Shown: positions 1 through 8,585, counted from the first letter of the stretch. The stretch is DNA of 64,000 nt from VGEM01 sp033764265 (GCA_033764265.1 JANRJB010000112.1:1-64000), one strand, 5' to 3'. The notes: generated by a model from the sequence alone, not told the origin. Translations and numbers: made by a program.

Positions 1-1309
1 CGGAGTTGCCGGGTCCGGAGATGCCGCGCGCCGCGCCGCCGCCGGCGAACAGGTTGGGCAGCGGGCGCCTGTCGGGGCGCAAAACTCTTGCATCCGTGTC
101 GACCACCAGCCCGCCCTGGGTATGGAACAGCGCGCCCGATACCTTCACGGCCTTGAACGGCGGGGTCAGCACCTTGCCCTTGGTGAAGTCGCGGCCGAAC
201 GGATCGCGCGTTTCGCCGCGGGCCATGGCGGCCACCGCGGCCAGCGTCGCTTTCAGCGCGGCGGGCAGGCCGGTGACGCGGCATAGGTCGTCGGCATCTT
301 CCGCCGTGCGGATGCAGTCGGCCTTGATTGCGTCCTGATAGTCGTCGAACTCTTTCATCGCCTCGTGGATCGCCGCGTCGTAGATGCTCCATGCCCAGTG
401 GCCGGGCTGGGCGACAATGTCCACCGCCTGCTCGGAATAGCCGCGCGATTCATCGCTGAAGCGCCGGCCAAGCGCGTTGACCTGGAACCCGCCGCGGACG
501 ATATGCGCCCACAGAATGGGAATCCCCTGGCCATAGGCCAGCCCGCCGTGGCCCTGGTAAGAGTGGATGTCGGCGATGTCCGCGCCCAAGGTGCGGCCCC
601 AGCGGATCGCGTCGCCCTTGTTGCCGGGATGGCCGAAGAATGTCGCTTCGAGAATTTCGGGGATGTACTCCTCCAGCATCTCGCGGCTGCCGGCGAAGCC
701 GCAGCAGGCCAGGATCAGCGCTTCGCAGCCGATGTCTTCCGCCTGGCCGTCGGGCCGCATGACGCGCACGCCGCGCACGCGGCCATCCGGTTCCGCGAAC
801 AGGTCGGTGACGTGAGCTTCCAGCAGAATATCGATTCCGTCGCGCGCCGCGGCGTTGTGCAGCGCGCCCATCAGCTCCGATCCGGTGCGGTTGGGCGTGC
901 CGTGCATGCGCATACGGGAATGGCCGGGATACAGAAACGAGTCCACCAGCGACAACGGCACACCGGCGTAATCGGCCAGCCACTCCACCGTCGGCGCGCC
1001 CTCGGCGGCCAGATGCAGGGCCATCGCGGCGTCGGTCTTGCCCTTGGTCTTGGCCAGAATGTCGTCGCGGAACAGTTCCGGCGAATCGTCGATGCCCTTG
1101 GCCCTCTGGAACCGGCTGCCCGGCGCCGGGATCAGGCCGGTCGACATGGCCGTGGTGCCGAGCGCGGAGGCGTCGCGTTCCAGGACCAAAACCTCGGCGC
1201 CGTGCTCTTTGGCCGACAGCGCGGCGCTCAGGCCGCAGCCGCCGCCGCCGACGATCACCACCGGCACGGTGCCGGCGAAGCTGGCTTGCGCGGGATCGAG
1301 GATGCTCAT
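1..1309 (-). CDS. FAD-dependent oxidoreductase, fumarate reductase / ketosteroid dehydrogenase-like (3' end cut by window edge)
   Basis: The protein begins MSILDPAQASFAG, followed at once by a Rossmann FAD-binding motif (VVIVGGGGCGLSAAL, about residues 17-31) and an acidic residue closing the second strand (LVLERD). Later stretches such as HLAAEGAPTVEWLAD and AGGGAARGISGPGNS are typical of the flavoprotein family that includes fumarate reductase, 3-ketosteroid delta-1-dehydrogenase and urocanate reductase. There is no signal peptide, so it should act in the cytoplasm. The reading frame is open to base 2, so the last residues are missing. It is followed 20 bases downstream of its start, on the same strand, by the SMP-30-like and hydrolase genes, which suggests a catabolic cluster. 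Substrate is unknown. Confidence 0.85.
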   Translation of the reverse strand, partial: MSILDPAQASFAGTVPVVIVGGGGCGLSAALSAKEHGAEVLVLERDASALGTTAMSTGLIPAPGSRFQRAKGIDDSPELFRDDILAKTKGKTDAAMALHLAAEGAPTVEWLADYAGVPLSLVDSFLYPGHSRMRMHGTPNRTGSELMGALHNAAARDGIDILLEAHVTDLFAEPDGRVRGVRVMRPDGQAEDIGCEALILACCGFAGSREMLEEYIPEILEATFFGHPGNKGDAIRWGRTLGADIADIHSYQGHGGLAYGQGIPILWAHIVRGGFQVNALGRRFSDESRGYSEQAVDIVAQPGHWAWSIYDAAIHEAMKEFDDYQDAIKADCIRTAEDADDLCRVTGLPAALKATLAAVAAMARGETRDPFGRDFTKGKVLTPPFKAVKVSGALFHTQGGLVVDTDARVLRPDRRPLPNLFAGGGAARGISGPGNS

Positions 1310-1328
1310 GACTGGAATGCTTCAAGCT

Positions 1329-2408
1329 TCAAGGTGTGACGATAGTAATGCGATCGGCAAAGGCCGAGCCCAGGAACAGGGCGTTGCCGGCTTGCAGCGC
1401 GACCGACGCGCCCGGAATGTCGCCGCCAGATTGGGAAAACAGGGTTCGCCGGCGCGACAGTTCCGGGTCGACCTCGGTCACCGCGAACGGAAATCCGCAA
1501 CCGGGCTTGGCCAGTTCCGCGCAGCCCAGGGTGCCGATCAGGCGCACGGCGGTGTTGCCGGCCAGCAGCAGAGCGCCGCTATCGGTCCAGGTGATGTTGT
1601 CGGGCCGGATCGGCAGGATCATGTCCTTGCGTTTGCCGGTCGCTACTTCGATCCGGCTGACGGTACTGTTATAGGTCGCCGCCATGTAGACGGTGTGGCC
1701 GAACCGATCAACCGCGATCCCGTTGGGAAACGACGCATAGGAATTGCGCACGCGCTTCCAGCCGCCTTCGCCGCTCCACGAGACCACGAACCCGGTCTGC
1801 GCGCCGGCCAGGAACTTGGCCATCAGGTAGTACTGTCGCAGCCCCTCGGGCCGATAGAACATGTGGGTCGCGAACAGCTGCCCATCGGGTCCGATCGCCA
1901 CATCGTTTAGGAAATACAAGTCGGGCACACGAACGCAGCCGACCCAGCTCAGCTCCACGCCGCCGGCGTCCGCCGTGCCCTCGAACAGTTCGATCCGCTG
2001 CCGGGCCGAGCCGTTGATGGCCGCGACCCGGTAACTGCCGTCATCCTCGCGCCGCACGTCGATGCCGCGATACTGGGGTAGGGGCGGTGCCATGTCGCAG
2101 GCGGCATCGCCCCAGCGGGCGGGCGTCGGCTCGCTGGGATATGTCACGTGCGGGGCCTGCACGGCCTTGGAGCCGACGTTGAGCAGCGCGAGCGGCGCAC
2201 GCGCCGCGCCGGTGCGCCCTTGCGGGAACAGAATCCACGGGGTGTCGGCGAAGCGCGCAAGGTCTTCAGGGTTGTCGACCTCGCACACCGGCGTGCCGGC
2301 CTTGGCCGACAGGCACGACACGACCGCTACGGGGCGGCAGGCGCTCAGCGCAAGGGCGAAGACAGCCGCCGCGACAAGGCGCGCGGCGATACGGGCTGGT
2401 CCGGACAT
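1329..2408 (-). CDS. SMP-30/gluconolactonase-like beta-propeller lipoprotein
   Basis: The chosen start gives MSGPARIAARLVAAAVF and a lipobox LSAC near residue 23, so the product is probably a lipoprotein or at least exported. An in-frame start 63 bases upstream would overlap the preceding hydrolase gene and spoil the signal sequence. The body has repeated propeller-like strands such as FLNDVAIGPDGQLFATH, FPNGIAVDRFGHTVYMA and DNITWTDSGALLLAG, as in SMP-30/gluconolactonase/strictosidine synthase-like proteins. Those enzymes hydrolyse lactones or esters, but the substrate here cannot be told. It lies between the alpha/beta hydrolase and the FAD dehydrogenase on the same strand, with gaps of about 20 bases, so co-transcription is likely. 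Confidence 0.75.
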   Translation of the reverse strand: MSGPARIAARLVAAAVFALALSACRPVAVVSCLSAKAGTPVCEVDNPEDLARFADTPWILFPQGRTGAARAPLALLNVGSKAVQAPHVTYPSEPTPARWGDAACDMAPPLPQYRGIDVRREDDGSYRVAAINGSARQRIELFEGTADAGGVELSWVGCVRVPDLYFLNDVAIGPDGQLFATHMFYRPEGLRQYYLMAKFLAGAQTGFVVSWSGEGGWKRVRNSYASFPNGIAVDRFGHTVYMAATYNSTVSRIEVATGKRKDMILPIRPDNITWTDSGALLLAGNTAVRLIGTLGCAELAKPGCGFPFAVTEVDPELSRRRTLFSQSGGDIPGASVALQAGNALFLGSAFADRITIVTP

Positions 2409-2427
2409 GGGCCGGACCTTGGCCGGA

Positions 2428-3390
2428 TTAGGGCGCGGCTGCAACCGGTTCCTTGAGGAAGGCGAGCACATCCGTGGCGGTCCGTTCTGGCAGTTCCAGC
2501 ATCGGCATGTGGCCCGCGTCGGGGTAGCGCACTATCGTCAGCGGCGCGTTCTTAAGCAGGTCGCGCACTGCGTCGCCGACGAACGGCGGCAGCACTTTGC
2601 CGCCGTCGCCCCACTGCAACAACGTCGGCGTGCGCAATGCGCCGAACTTGGCCGTCACGTCCAGCGTGTCCCACAGGTTGTACTGGGTCTGGATGTACGC
2701 CTCGACCCAGGCCGCGGCGCCGGCGCGGTTGTTGATGTCGTGATACTGCCGCACCAGATCGTCGGTCACGCGCTCGGGTTTCGCGAACACGTCACGCAGG
2801 AAGGCGCGATAGAAATACTCGGTCTGATAGGGTGCGAGCCAGCGGTTGAGGCGCGCGCCGAAGATCAGGTTCTCCGCCGGCTGGCGGCGTGGCGGTCGGC
2901 CGGTCGGCAGGGTCGACACCACCAGCTTGTCGACGCGGTCCGGGTTGTCGATGGCATAGAAGGTCGCGACCAGCGCGCCGTTGCTGGTGCCGCCCAGGTT
3001 GACCTTCGCAAAGCCCATCTGGTCGATGAACTTGCCCAACAGCTCCACCGACCGCTCGGTCGAGTAGTCGCCGGTCGGGTCGGGACCGGAAAGCCCGTAA
3101 GGGGGGTAATCCATCTGGATGACGCGGAAGTGCGGCGACAAGGTCGGCGCCCAGCCATCGAACATATGCAGGTTGCCAAGATGTCCGTTGATCAGGATCA
3201 AGGGCGGCCCATCGCCCGTCTCGCGGATATGGAACGGTACGCCGTCGACCGTCACGAATCGCGAGGGCGCCGTCGCATAGGTCACCTTGAGCGTATCCAG
3301 CGACGGATTCCACCAGCCCAGCTTCAACGACCCGTAGACCGTGCCCGCGGCGACGAGGATGGCGCCGACGATCCCGAACATCAGCTTCAT
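2428..3390 (-). CDS. alpha/beta hydrolase with N-terminal membrane anchor
   Basis: The protein (320 aa) starts with a hydrophobic segment (MKLMFGIVGAILVAAGTVYG) that would anchor it with the catalytic domain outside the cytoplasm. It has an oxyanion-loop region (LILINGHLGN), a canonical nucleophile elbow GGTSNGA with Ser136, and a C-terminal catalytic His in AGHMPMLE. It should hydrolyse an ester, lactone or similar bond; the substrate is unknown. Unlike three other hydrolases in this window, its serine nucleophile is intact. It is the first gene of a three-gene run with the SMP-30-like and FAD genes. Confidence 0.85.
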   Translation of the reverse strand: MKLMFGIVGAILVAAGTVYGSLKLGWWNPSLDTLKVTYATAPSRFVTVDGVPFHIRETGDGPPLILINGHLGNLHMFDGWAPTLSPHFRVIQMDYPPYGLSGPDPTGDYSTERSVELLGKFIDQMGFAKVNLGGTSNGALVATFYAIDNPDRVDKLVVSTLPTGRPPRRQPAENLIFGARLNRWLAPYQTEYFYRAFLRDVFAKPERVTDDLVRQYHDINNRAGAAAWVEAYIQTQYNLWDTLDVTAKFGALRTPTLLQWGDGGKVLPPFVGDAVRDLLKNAPLTIVRYPDAGHMPMLELPERTATDVLAFLKEPVAAAP

Positions 3391-3481
3391 GATGCGTTCC
3401 CGAACAAGTCCAACGCGCCGACCTTATCGCGCCGCCGTCGCGGACGTGATTGACTTTTCTGTATGGACCGCGTCCACGCGG

Positions 3482-3964
3482 TTATTGGTCGACCGGCGGG
3501 CGCTTGAGGATCAGCGGGGTCAGCTTGGGCTTGGCCGGCTGCGCGCTCAGCGTCACCCCGGCGATCCGCCACGCGCCGTCGTTGCGTCGGATCATGACAT
3601 AGTTGGCGTCCACCTCGGCGTCGTCCGCGCCCCGCAGCCGCACCCGCTGCACGAAGTGGTTGCGGATGCGCCGCAGCTCCAGGAACACCGCGCCCTTGGA
3701 GCGGTGAATCGCCTGGTAGTCCTTCTCCACCATGGCGGCGAAGGCATCGGCGGTCTCGAACGCGTTCTGAATCTGCGGTGCGGCATAGGAAAACGCCGCA
3801 TCCAGGTCGTTGCGGTTGAAGGCCGCGAGCTGTTCCTCGATGGCGGTTCGGATGCCGACCGATGGGTCGAGCGCGGGGTCGATGTCCGACGGCGCGGTGG
3901 CGTGCGCCGCCGCGTGTAGACCCAACGCCACCACGATCAGCCCGACAAGCCGAACCAAACTCAT
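3482..3964 (-). CDS. DUF4864-like exported protein
   Basis: The 160-residue product starts MSLVRLVGLIVVALGLHAAAHA, a clear signal peptide, so it is probably periplasmic. The mature part (IRTAIEEQLAAFNRNDLDAAFSY, then a strand-rich C-terminus ending in KLTPLILKRPPVDQ) has the shape of a small SnoaL/NTF2-like fold and matches the DUF4864 family as I remember it. No catalytic role is known. The frame stays open for another kilobase upstream, but that part is the antisense shadow of the dehydrogenase gene, so the start at the signal peptide is preferred. It is divergent from the dehydrogenase at 4079. Confidence 0.75.
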   Translation of the reverse strand: MSLVRLVGLIVVALGLHAAAHATAPSDIDPALDPSVGIRTAIEEQLAAFNRNDLDAAFSYAAPQIQNAFETADAFAAMVEKDYQAIHRSKGAVFLELRRIRNHFVQRVRLRGADDAEVDANYVMIRRNDGAWRIAGVTLSAQPAKPKLTPLILKRPPVDQ

Positions 3965-4078
3965 GCCACGTGTCCCGCGCGCCCCGACCGACGGCCGGAC
4001 GAGGCCTGTTGTATTGTTCCAAAACAACGGGCAAAGGTCACCCCCGAAGATTGCACGGTTCGGCACAGGAGCGGCGGC

Positions 4079-4945
4079 ATGGCGACGGTGGCGTTCATCG
4101 GTCTCGGCGTGATGGGCTTTCCCATGGCGGGGCACCTGGTTGCCAAGGGCCACCGCGTCACGGTCTACAATCGCACGGCCGCCCGGGCCGAGGCCTGGAC
4201 GGACCAGCATGGGCAATCCCGCGCCGATACGCCGCGCCGGGCCGCGCGCGGCGCCGAGATCGTGTTCACCTGCGTCGGCGATGACCCCGACGTGCGCGCG
4301 GTGGTGACCGGCGAGGAGGGCGTGCTGGCCGGCCTGTCGCCCGGCGCCGTGATCGTCGATCACACCACCGCGTCGGCCGATCTGGCCCGCGCGCTCGCGG
4401 CCGAATGCAACGGCCTCGGCGTCGGTTTCATCGACGCGCCGGTCTCGGGCGGTCAGTCGGGGGCCGAAAACGGCACGCTGACGGTGATGTGCGGCGGCGC
4501 GCCGGCGGCCTACGACAAGGCCGCGCCGGTAGTCGCGGCGTATGCCCGCACCTGCCGGCTGATGGGGCCCAGCGGCGCCGGCCAGCTGACCAAGATGGTC
4601 AACCAAATCTGCATCGCCGGGCTGGTCCAGGGCCTGGCCGAGGGGATGAACTTCGGCCTGCGTGCCGGGCTCGACATGGACGCGGTGCTCGATGTCATCG
4701 GCAAGGGCGCGGCCCAATCCTGGCAGATGGACAATCGCGGCCGCACCATGTGCGTCGACACGTTTGACTTCGGCTTCGCGGTCGACTGGATGCGCAAAGA
4801 CCTGCGCATCTGCCTGGACGAGGCCCGCCGCAACGGCGCGCGCCTGCCGGTGGCTGCGCTGATCGACCAGTTCTATGCCACAGTCCAGGCTCGGGGCCAT
4901 GGCCGCTGGGACACCTCGAGTCTGATGAGCCTGCTGACCGACTAA
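4079..4945 (+). CDS. NAD(P)-dependent 3-hydroxyisobutyrate dehydrogenase-like (beta-hydroxyacid dehydrogenase)
   Basis: The 288-residue protein opens with the dinucleotide-binding motif FIGLGVMGFPMAGHL and continues with family signatures: the substrate-binding DAPVSGGQSGAENGTL and the helix with the catalytic lysine, GAGQLTKMVNQ. The family oxidises short beta-hydroxyacids such as 3-hydroxyisobutyrate or tartronate semialdehyde in the cytoplasm. An AGGAG site lies about seven bases before the ATG. It stands alone, divergent from the DUF4864-like gene and followed by the HicAB module. Substrate preference cannot be read from the sequence. Confidence 0.9.
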   Translation: MATVAFIGLGVMGFPMAGHLVAKGHRVTVYNRTAARAEAWTDQHGQSRADTPRRAARGAEIVFTCVGDDPDVRAVVTGEEGVLAGLSPGAVIVDHTTASADLARALAAECNGLGVGFIDAPVSGGQSGAENGTLTVMCGGAPAAYDKAAPVVAAYARTCRLMGPSGAGQLTKMVNQICIAGLVQGLAEGMNFGLRAGLDMDAVLDVIGKGAAQSWQMDNRGRTMCVDTFDFGFAVDWMRKDLRICLDEARRNGARLPVAALIDQFYATVQARGHGRWDTSSLMSLLTD

Positions 4946-4964
4946 GGCGCGTTCAATTTGCCGC

Positions 4965-4986
4965 GTGGTTCCATCCGTGGTACCAT
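4965..4986. promoter_or_regulatory. tandem repeat upstream of hicA, candidate operator
   Basis: Two copies of GTGGTWCCAT lie 12 bases apart (4965-4974 and 4977-4986), the second almost a perfect palindrome around GGTACC. They end six bases before the hicA start. HicB antitoxins of this class carry a DNA-binding domain and repress their own operon, so this is a plausible HicB operator. This is inferred from position and symmetry only. Confidence 0.4.
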
Positions 4987-4991
4987 GCGGC

Positions 4992-5243
4992 ATGAAGGTC
5001 GATAAGCGTCTCGAGGCCATGCGCCTGAACCCGAGGGCCGACTGGACGCTGGCCGACCTGCAAACCGTCGCGGCGCGTTACCGCGTGGTGTGGCGGCATG
5101 GCGGCGGCAGCCATGCGGTTTTCCGGTCGCCGACCGGCATGCAATTGGTTGTTCCGGCGCGGCGGCCCATCAAACCGGTCTACGTGTCGCGGTTCGTGGA
5201 GTTGATCGATGACGCCAAAGAAGCGCAATTCCCGTCCGGCTGA
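4992..5243 (+). CDS. hicA: HicA-family toxin (mRNA interferase)
   Basis: This 83-residue basic protein has the small double-stranded-RNA-binding-like fold of HicA toxins. The key motif GGGSHAVFRSP holds the catalytic histidine (His41), preceded by the typical N-terminal helices (TLADLQTVAARYRVVWRHGG). HicA cleaves mRNA independently of ribosomes and blocks growth until bound by HicB. The start chosen is the ATG at 4992; an earlier in-frame codon at 4965 lies inside the candidate operator. The gene overlaps hicB by 35 bases, the usual order toxin then antitoxin. Confidence 0.82.
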   Translation: MKVDKRLEAMRLNPRADWTLADLQTVAARYRVVWRHGGGSHAVFRSPTGMQLVVPARRPIKPVYVSRFVELIDDAKEAQFPSG

Positions 5244-5610
5244 TGTCTCGTACGTGGTTCGCCCGCTGACGGCGGACGAAGGCGGCGGCTACCTGTGCGA
5301 AATCGTCGAGTTTCCGGGTTGTCTGGGCGACGGCGAAACACCGGCGGCAGCCATCGCCGACGCCAAGTCCGCGCTCAAAGCCTGGACGAAAACCGCCGCC
5401 GAGTTCGGCGACGACCGTCCGGCCGGTTCGAGCGGACAATGGCGGTTGCGCGTGCCCAAATCGCTGCACCGCCGCCTCCACGAACGCGCCCGCGTCGAGG
5501 GCGTCAGCTTGAACACGCTGGCGGTCTCCATGCTGTCGGAAGGTTTGGCCGGGCGGACGATGGCCATCGATCGCAACGCACGGAAATCGGCGACTGCCGC
5601 AAGACGGTAA
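5209..5610 (+). CDS. hicB: HicB-family antitoxin with C-terminal ribbon-helix-helix domain
   Basis: The 133-residue protein has the HicB partial RNase H-like fold (YLCEIVEFPGCLGDGETPA, then AIADAKSALKAWTKTA), followed by a C-terminal segment WRLRVPKSLHRRLHERAR and GVSLNTLAVSMLSEGL. That last part is a ribbon-helix-helix DNA-binding domain. It neutralises HicA and probably represses the operon. It overlaps the end of hicA by 35 bases, so the two are translationally coupled. The longer two-domain form points to self-regulation through the repeat at 4965-4986. Confidence 0.85.
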   Translation: MTPKKRNSRPADVSYVVRPLTADEGGGYLCEIVEFPGCLGDGETPAAAIADAKSALKAWTKTAAEFGDDRPAGSSGQWRLRVPKSLHRRLHERARVEGVSLNTLAVSMLSEGLAGRTMAIDRNARKSATAARR

Positions 5611-5648
5611 TCACGCGGAACCTCAGAACCGCTATCGCCGTACATCTC

Positions 5649-6251
5649 ATGCCGGATGCAACCAAGACTTACGCCGCCATCTACGCCGATCCGCCGTGGC
5701 GCTTCTTCAATTTCAGCACGAAGGGCGAGGGGCGCAACCCGATCTCGCATTACGAGTGCATGTCGTTCGAGGACATGGCGGCGGTGCCGGTGGGCGACCT
5801 CGCGGCCAAGGATTGCGTCCTGTTCCTGTGGGCCTCGGATCCGCTGTTGCCGGTGGCGTTTCGCCTGATCGAGGCGTGGGGTTTCACCTTCAAGACCGTC
5901 GGCTTCTATTGGGCCAAGCTGAACAAGAAGGTCGTGGACAAGCACATCACCGAACGCGATTTTTTCACCGGCCTCGGCTACTGGACCCGCGCCAATGCCG
6001 AACAGTGCCTGCTGGCCACCCGCGGCCGGCCCAAGCGCAAGGCCAAGAACGTCAGGCGGCTGATCGTATCGCCGCGGCGCGAGCACAGCCGCAAGCCCGA
6101 CGAAGCCTATGAACGCATCGAACGGCTGGTCGACGGGCCGTACCTGGAACTGTTCGGCCGCGCCAGCCGCCCCGGTTGGGACAGCTGGGGCGATCAGGCC
6201 GGTCTGTTCGACAACGGCGCGGTCGACACCCGTCGCCGTCCGTCCGACTGA
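5649..6251 (+). CDS. MT-A70 family adenine methyltransferase
   Basis: The 200-residue protein carries the catalytic motif DPPW (residues 14-17) in YAAIYADPPWRFF and the family features YECMSFEDMAAVPVGDLA, FLWASDPLLPVAFRLIEAWGF and VGFYWAKLN. The C-terminus has RREHSRKPDEAYERIERL, typical of bacterial and phage MT-A70 N6-adenine methyltransferases. It should methylate adenine in DNA (or RNA) using SAM. It follows hicB by 38 bases on the same strand. No restriction endonuclease is next to it, so it may be an orphan or phage-derived methylase. The start was set by homology at MPDATKTY; the frame is open further upstream but overlaps hicB. Confidence 0.88.
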   Translation: MPDATKTYAAIYADPPWRFFNFSTKGEGRNPISHYECMSFEDMAAVPVGDLAAKDCVLFLWASDPLLPVAFRLIEAWGFTFKTVGFYWAKLNKKVVDKHITERDFFTGLGYWTRANAEQCLLATRGRPKRKAKNVRRLIVSPRREHSRKPDEAYERIERLVDGPYLELFGRASRPGWDSWGDQAGLFDNGAVDTRRRPSD

Positions 6252-6258
6252 CGCGCGC

Positions 6259-7710
6259 TCACGCCGCCGGCAATTCGCGGATCTGGCGCAGGTCGGTCGG
6301 CGCCTGGGTGTTGGTCATCAACGCCTTCTTGCGGAAGAAGCGCAGGATCGAGGCCGGGCCCATGCGGCTGCCGCCGAGACCCGACAGGTTGAACGAGGTT
6401 TTTTCCGCATCGCGCAGGATGGCGCCGGTGAGCGTGGTGTCCTGCAGGCTGATACCGCCGGCGTCGATCTCGCGGCCCAGTTCCAGCGCTTCGTCCTCGC
6501 TGCCGGCGATGACCGCGCCCGACAGGCCGAACTCGGTGTCGTTGGCCAGCTTCACCGCCTCGTCCTTGGTCTTGTATTTCACCACCGGAATCACGGGGCC
6601 GAAGGTCTCGTCCTGCATGACCTTCATTTCGTGGGTCACACCGGTGAGCACGGTCGGGCGCATGTAAAGCCCGCCGCCGAGGTTCTGGCTTTTTCCGCCG
6701 GTGCGGACTTGCGCACCGCGCGCCACCGCGTCGTCGATCTGTCCGTCGACGATGCCGGCCTGCTTGGCGAAGATGAACGGCCCGATGTGGCCCTTGTGCA
6801 TGTCGGGGTAGTTGAGCTCGATCTGCTCGGCTTTCTTGACCAGCTTATCGACGAAGGCGTCGTGCACCTTTTCCTGCACGTAAACGCGCTCGATGGAAAA
6901 ACAGATCTGACCGGTGGCGTAGACCGACCCGCGCAGCACCGCGTCGGTGGCGCGCTCGAGGTCGGCGTTCTCGGTGACGATCACCGGGTCCTTGCCGCCC
7001 AGCTCCAGGAACACCGGGATGAAACGGCGCGCGCACGCCTCGGCGACTTTCCGGCCGGTGGCCACGGACCCCGTGAAACAGACGATATCGACGTTCTCGA
7101 TCAGCGCTTGGCCGGTCTCGCCGTCGCCGACCACGTAGGTCAGTACCTTGGCCAGTTCGGGCACGCTTTGGATCGTCTCCATCAGCGGCTCGACAAAGCG
7201 CGGTGTCACTTCGCTGGGCTTGATGATGGCCGCGCAGCCGGCGATCAGCGCCGGCGTGGCGTCGATGGCCGACAGCATCATCGGGAAGTTCCACGGGCTG
7301 ATCACGCCAAGCAGCGGGTAGGGCTTCAACTGGCTGCGGAACTTGACGTGCGGCATGATGGTCGAGGTGCCTTCCAACAGCGCCTTCTTGACGATCTCGG
7401 GCGCGCGGTCGCACCAGCCGCGAATGCCCCAGATCACCGCGTCGGGGCTTTCGCTGGCCATGCGATAGCGACCGGTATCGGCCGCCTCGGCCAAGGCGAT
7501 GGCGCGCCGGTTCCGGTCGATCGCGTCGGCCCACTGGCGCATCACGCCGACACGATGCTCGATCGGCGCCGCCGCCCAGTCTTTCTGCGCCGCCCGCAGG
7601 CCTTTCGCCTTCTCGGCAACCTCGACCGCCGTCGGCGGGGTGATGTGGTAGTCGATCTCGCCGGTGCGCGGGTTACGCACGGGCAGGGTGTTGCGGCGCA
7701 GGGCGGTCAT
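6259..7710 (-). CDS. NAD(P)-dependent aldehyde dehydrogenase
   Basis: This is a full-length (483 aa) aldehyde dehydrogenase. It shows the cofactor-binding NFPMMLSAIDATPALIAG region, the general-base glutamate in FLELGGKDP and the catalytic cysteine in TGQICFSIERV (Cys270). It oxidises an aldehyde to the acid in the cytoplasm; the physiological substrate is not evident. Two ATG codons are possible: the one used here starts MTALRRNTLPVRNP; another 42 bases upstream adds 14 basic residues. Neither has a clear ribosome binding site. It converges on the MT-A70 gene and its 5' side faces the vapBC promoter. Confidence 0.92.
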   Translation of the reverse strand: MTALRRNTLPVRNPRTGEIDYHITPPTAVEVAEKAKGLRAAQKDWAAAPIEHRVGVMRQWADAIDRNRRAIALAEAADTGRYRMASESPDAVIWGIRGWCDRAPEIVKKALLEGTSTIMPHVKFRSQLKPYPLLGVISPWNFPMMLSAIDATPALIAGCAAIIKPSEVTPRFVEPLMETIQSVPELAKVLTYVVGDGETGQALIENVDIVCFTGSVATGRKVAEACARRFIPVFLELGGKDPVIVTENADLERATDAVLRGSVYATGQICFSIERVYVQEKVHDAFVDKLVKKAEQIELNYPDMHKGHIGPFIFAKQAGIVDGQIDDAVARGAQVRTGGKSQNLGGGLYMRPTVLTGVTHEMKVMQDETFGPVIPVVKYKTKDEAVKLANDTEFGLSGAVIAGSEDEALELGREIDAGGISLQDTTLTGAILRDAEKTSFNLSGLGGSRMGPASILRFFRKKALMTNTQAPTDLRQIRELPAA

Positions 7711-7853
7711 CGCGGAAACCTTGGCTGGGAGGGGACGGCGTGGGCCGGACATTAATCAGTCTGGCCGGCTTGGCCAAGCCTCGCGGCGGCCGAATCGGCT
7801 CCATGGAAAACAATGAAAAGACAATGATATTCAATTAATTGCACAATACTGTC

Positions 7854-7878
7854 TATACGACGATGTGGCGTATATACT
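7854..7878 (+). promoter_or_regulatory. vapBC promoter/operator region
   Basis: The AT-rich stretch 7805-7880 is unusual for this window. It holds an inverted repeat TATAC/GTATA (7854-7858 and 7870-7874) and the perfect palindrome GTATATAC (7870-7877), which overlaps a TATACT-like -10 element 22 bases before the vapB ATG. VapB antitoxins bind palindromes over their own promoter, so this is the likely operator. A GAGGAGA ribosome binding site follows at 7884-7890. Confidence 0.45.
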
Positions 7879-7899
7879 GTGCTGAGGAGAACCGCGGCC

Positions 7900-8169
7900 A
7901 TGGCGCTTAGCATCAAAGACCCCAAAACCGACCGCCTGGCGCGCGAGGTGGCGCGCCGCACCGGCGAAACGCTGACCGCGGCGATCGCGCGCGCGCTTGA
8001 AGAAAGATTGTCGCGACTGAAGGTCCGAAACCGGCAACGCGGTCTCTATGATGAACTCGATGAGGTCGCGCGTGCATGCGCGGCTCTGCCTGACCGCCAT
8101 CGGCGGACTGACGACGATATTCTCGGATATGACAGTCAGGGCATCCCCCATCAGCCGGGCGAGGGTTGA
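7900..8169 (+). CDS. vapB: VapB-family antitoxin (Rv0623-like)
   Basis: The 89-residue protein opens MALSIKDPKTDRLAREVARR and continues TGETLTAAIARALEERL, the hallmark N-terminus of the Rv0623-type antitoxin family (a short DNA-binding domain followed by a toxin-wrapping tail). A strong GAGGAGA site lies nine bases before the ATG. It should bind and inhibit VapC and repress the operon. The C-terminal part (DDDILGYDSQGIP) is the acidic toxin-binding region. vapC follows within eight bases. Confidence 0.85.
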   Translation: MALSIKDPKTDRLAREVARRTGETLTAAIARALEERLSRLKVRNRQRGLYDELDEVARACAALPDRHRRTDDDILGYDSQGIPHQPGEG

Positions 8170-8177
8170 GTGAGACT

Positions 8178-8585
8178 ATGGTGATCGACTCTTCGGCGTT
8201 GGTTGCAATCCTTCAAAACGAACCCGAGAAGCCCGGATTTCTTCGTGCGATCGATCTGTCCGCCGTCAGATTGATGTCGGTCGCGAGCCTGGTGGAGGCA
8301 ACCATCGTGATCGAATCGCGCAAGGGCCCGGCTGGCCGGAAAGCAATCGATACTTTTGTCGCGCGGGCCGGGTTTGACATCAGGCCAGTTGATCTCAAGC
8401 AAGGCGATATCGCCCGTGATGCGTATCAAAAATACGGCCGTGGGCAGCATCCGGCCGGCCTGAACTTCGGCGACTGCTTTGCCTACGCGCTCTCGGTCGC
8501 CACCGGCGAACCGCTGCTGTTCAAGGGCACCGATTTCGCCAAGACCGACGCGGCGGTCGCGGAACTGCCGTCGGCGGACGCTTAG
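8178..8585 (+). CDS. vapC: VapC-family PIN-domain ribonuclease toxin
   Basis: The 135-residue protein is a complete PIN domain with the four acidic metal-binding residues: Asp4 (MVIDSSALVAIL), Glu40 (ASLVEATIV), Asp99 (NFGDCFAYALS) and Asp119 (GTDFAKTD). VapC toxins cleave tRNA or rRNA. The ATG at 8178 is used; a TTG at 8166 overlapping the vapB stop is possible and would add four residues. It ends in a four-base TTAG overlap with the converging gene at 8582. Confidence 0.88.
   Translation: MVIDSSALVAILQNEPEKPGFLRAIDLSAVRLMSVASLVEATIVIESRKGPAGRKAIDTFVARAGFDIRPVDLKQGDIARDAYQKYGRGQHPAGLNFGDCFAYALSVATGEPLLFKGTDFAKTDAAVAELPSADA

Noticed and set aside
3482..5020. A 512-residue minus-strand frame covering the dehydrogenase region
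   Set aside because: Only its last 160 codons are a real gene (DUF4864-like); the rest is antisense to the 3-hydroxyisobutyrate dehydrogenase-like gene.
4992..6251. HicAB and MT-A70 as a prophage remnant
   Set aside because: No structural, lysis or integration genes are present; the genes are found alone in many chromosomes.
6109..7755. A 548-residue plus-strand frame
   Set aside because: Antisense shadow of the aldehyde dehydrogenase gene, His/Arg-rich and without domains.
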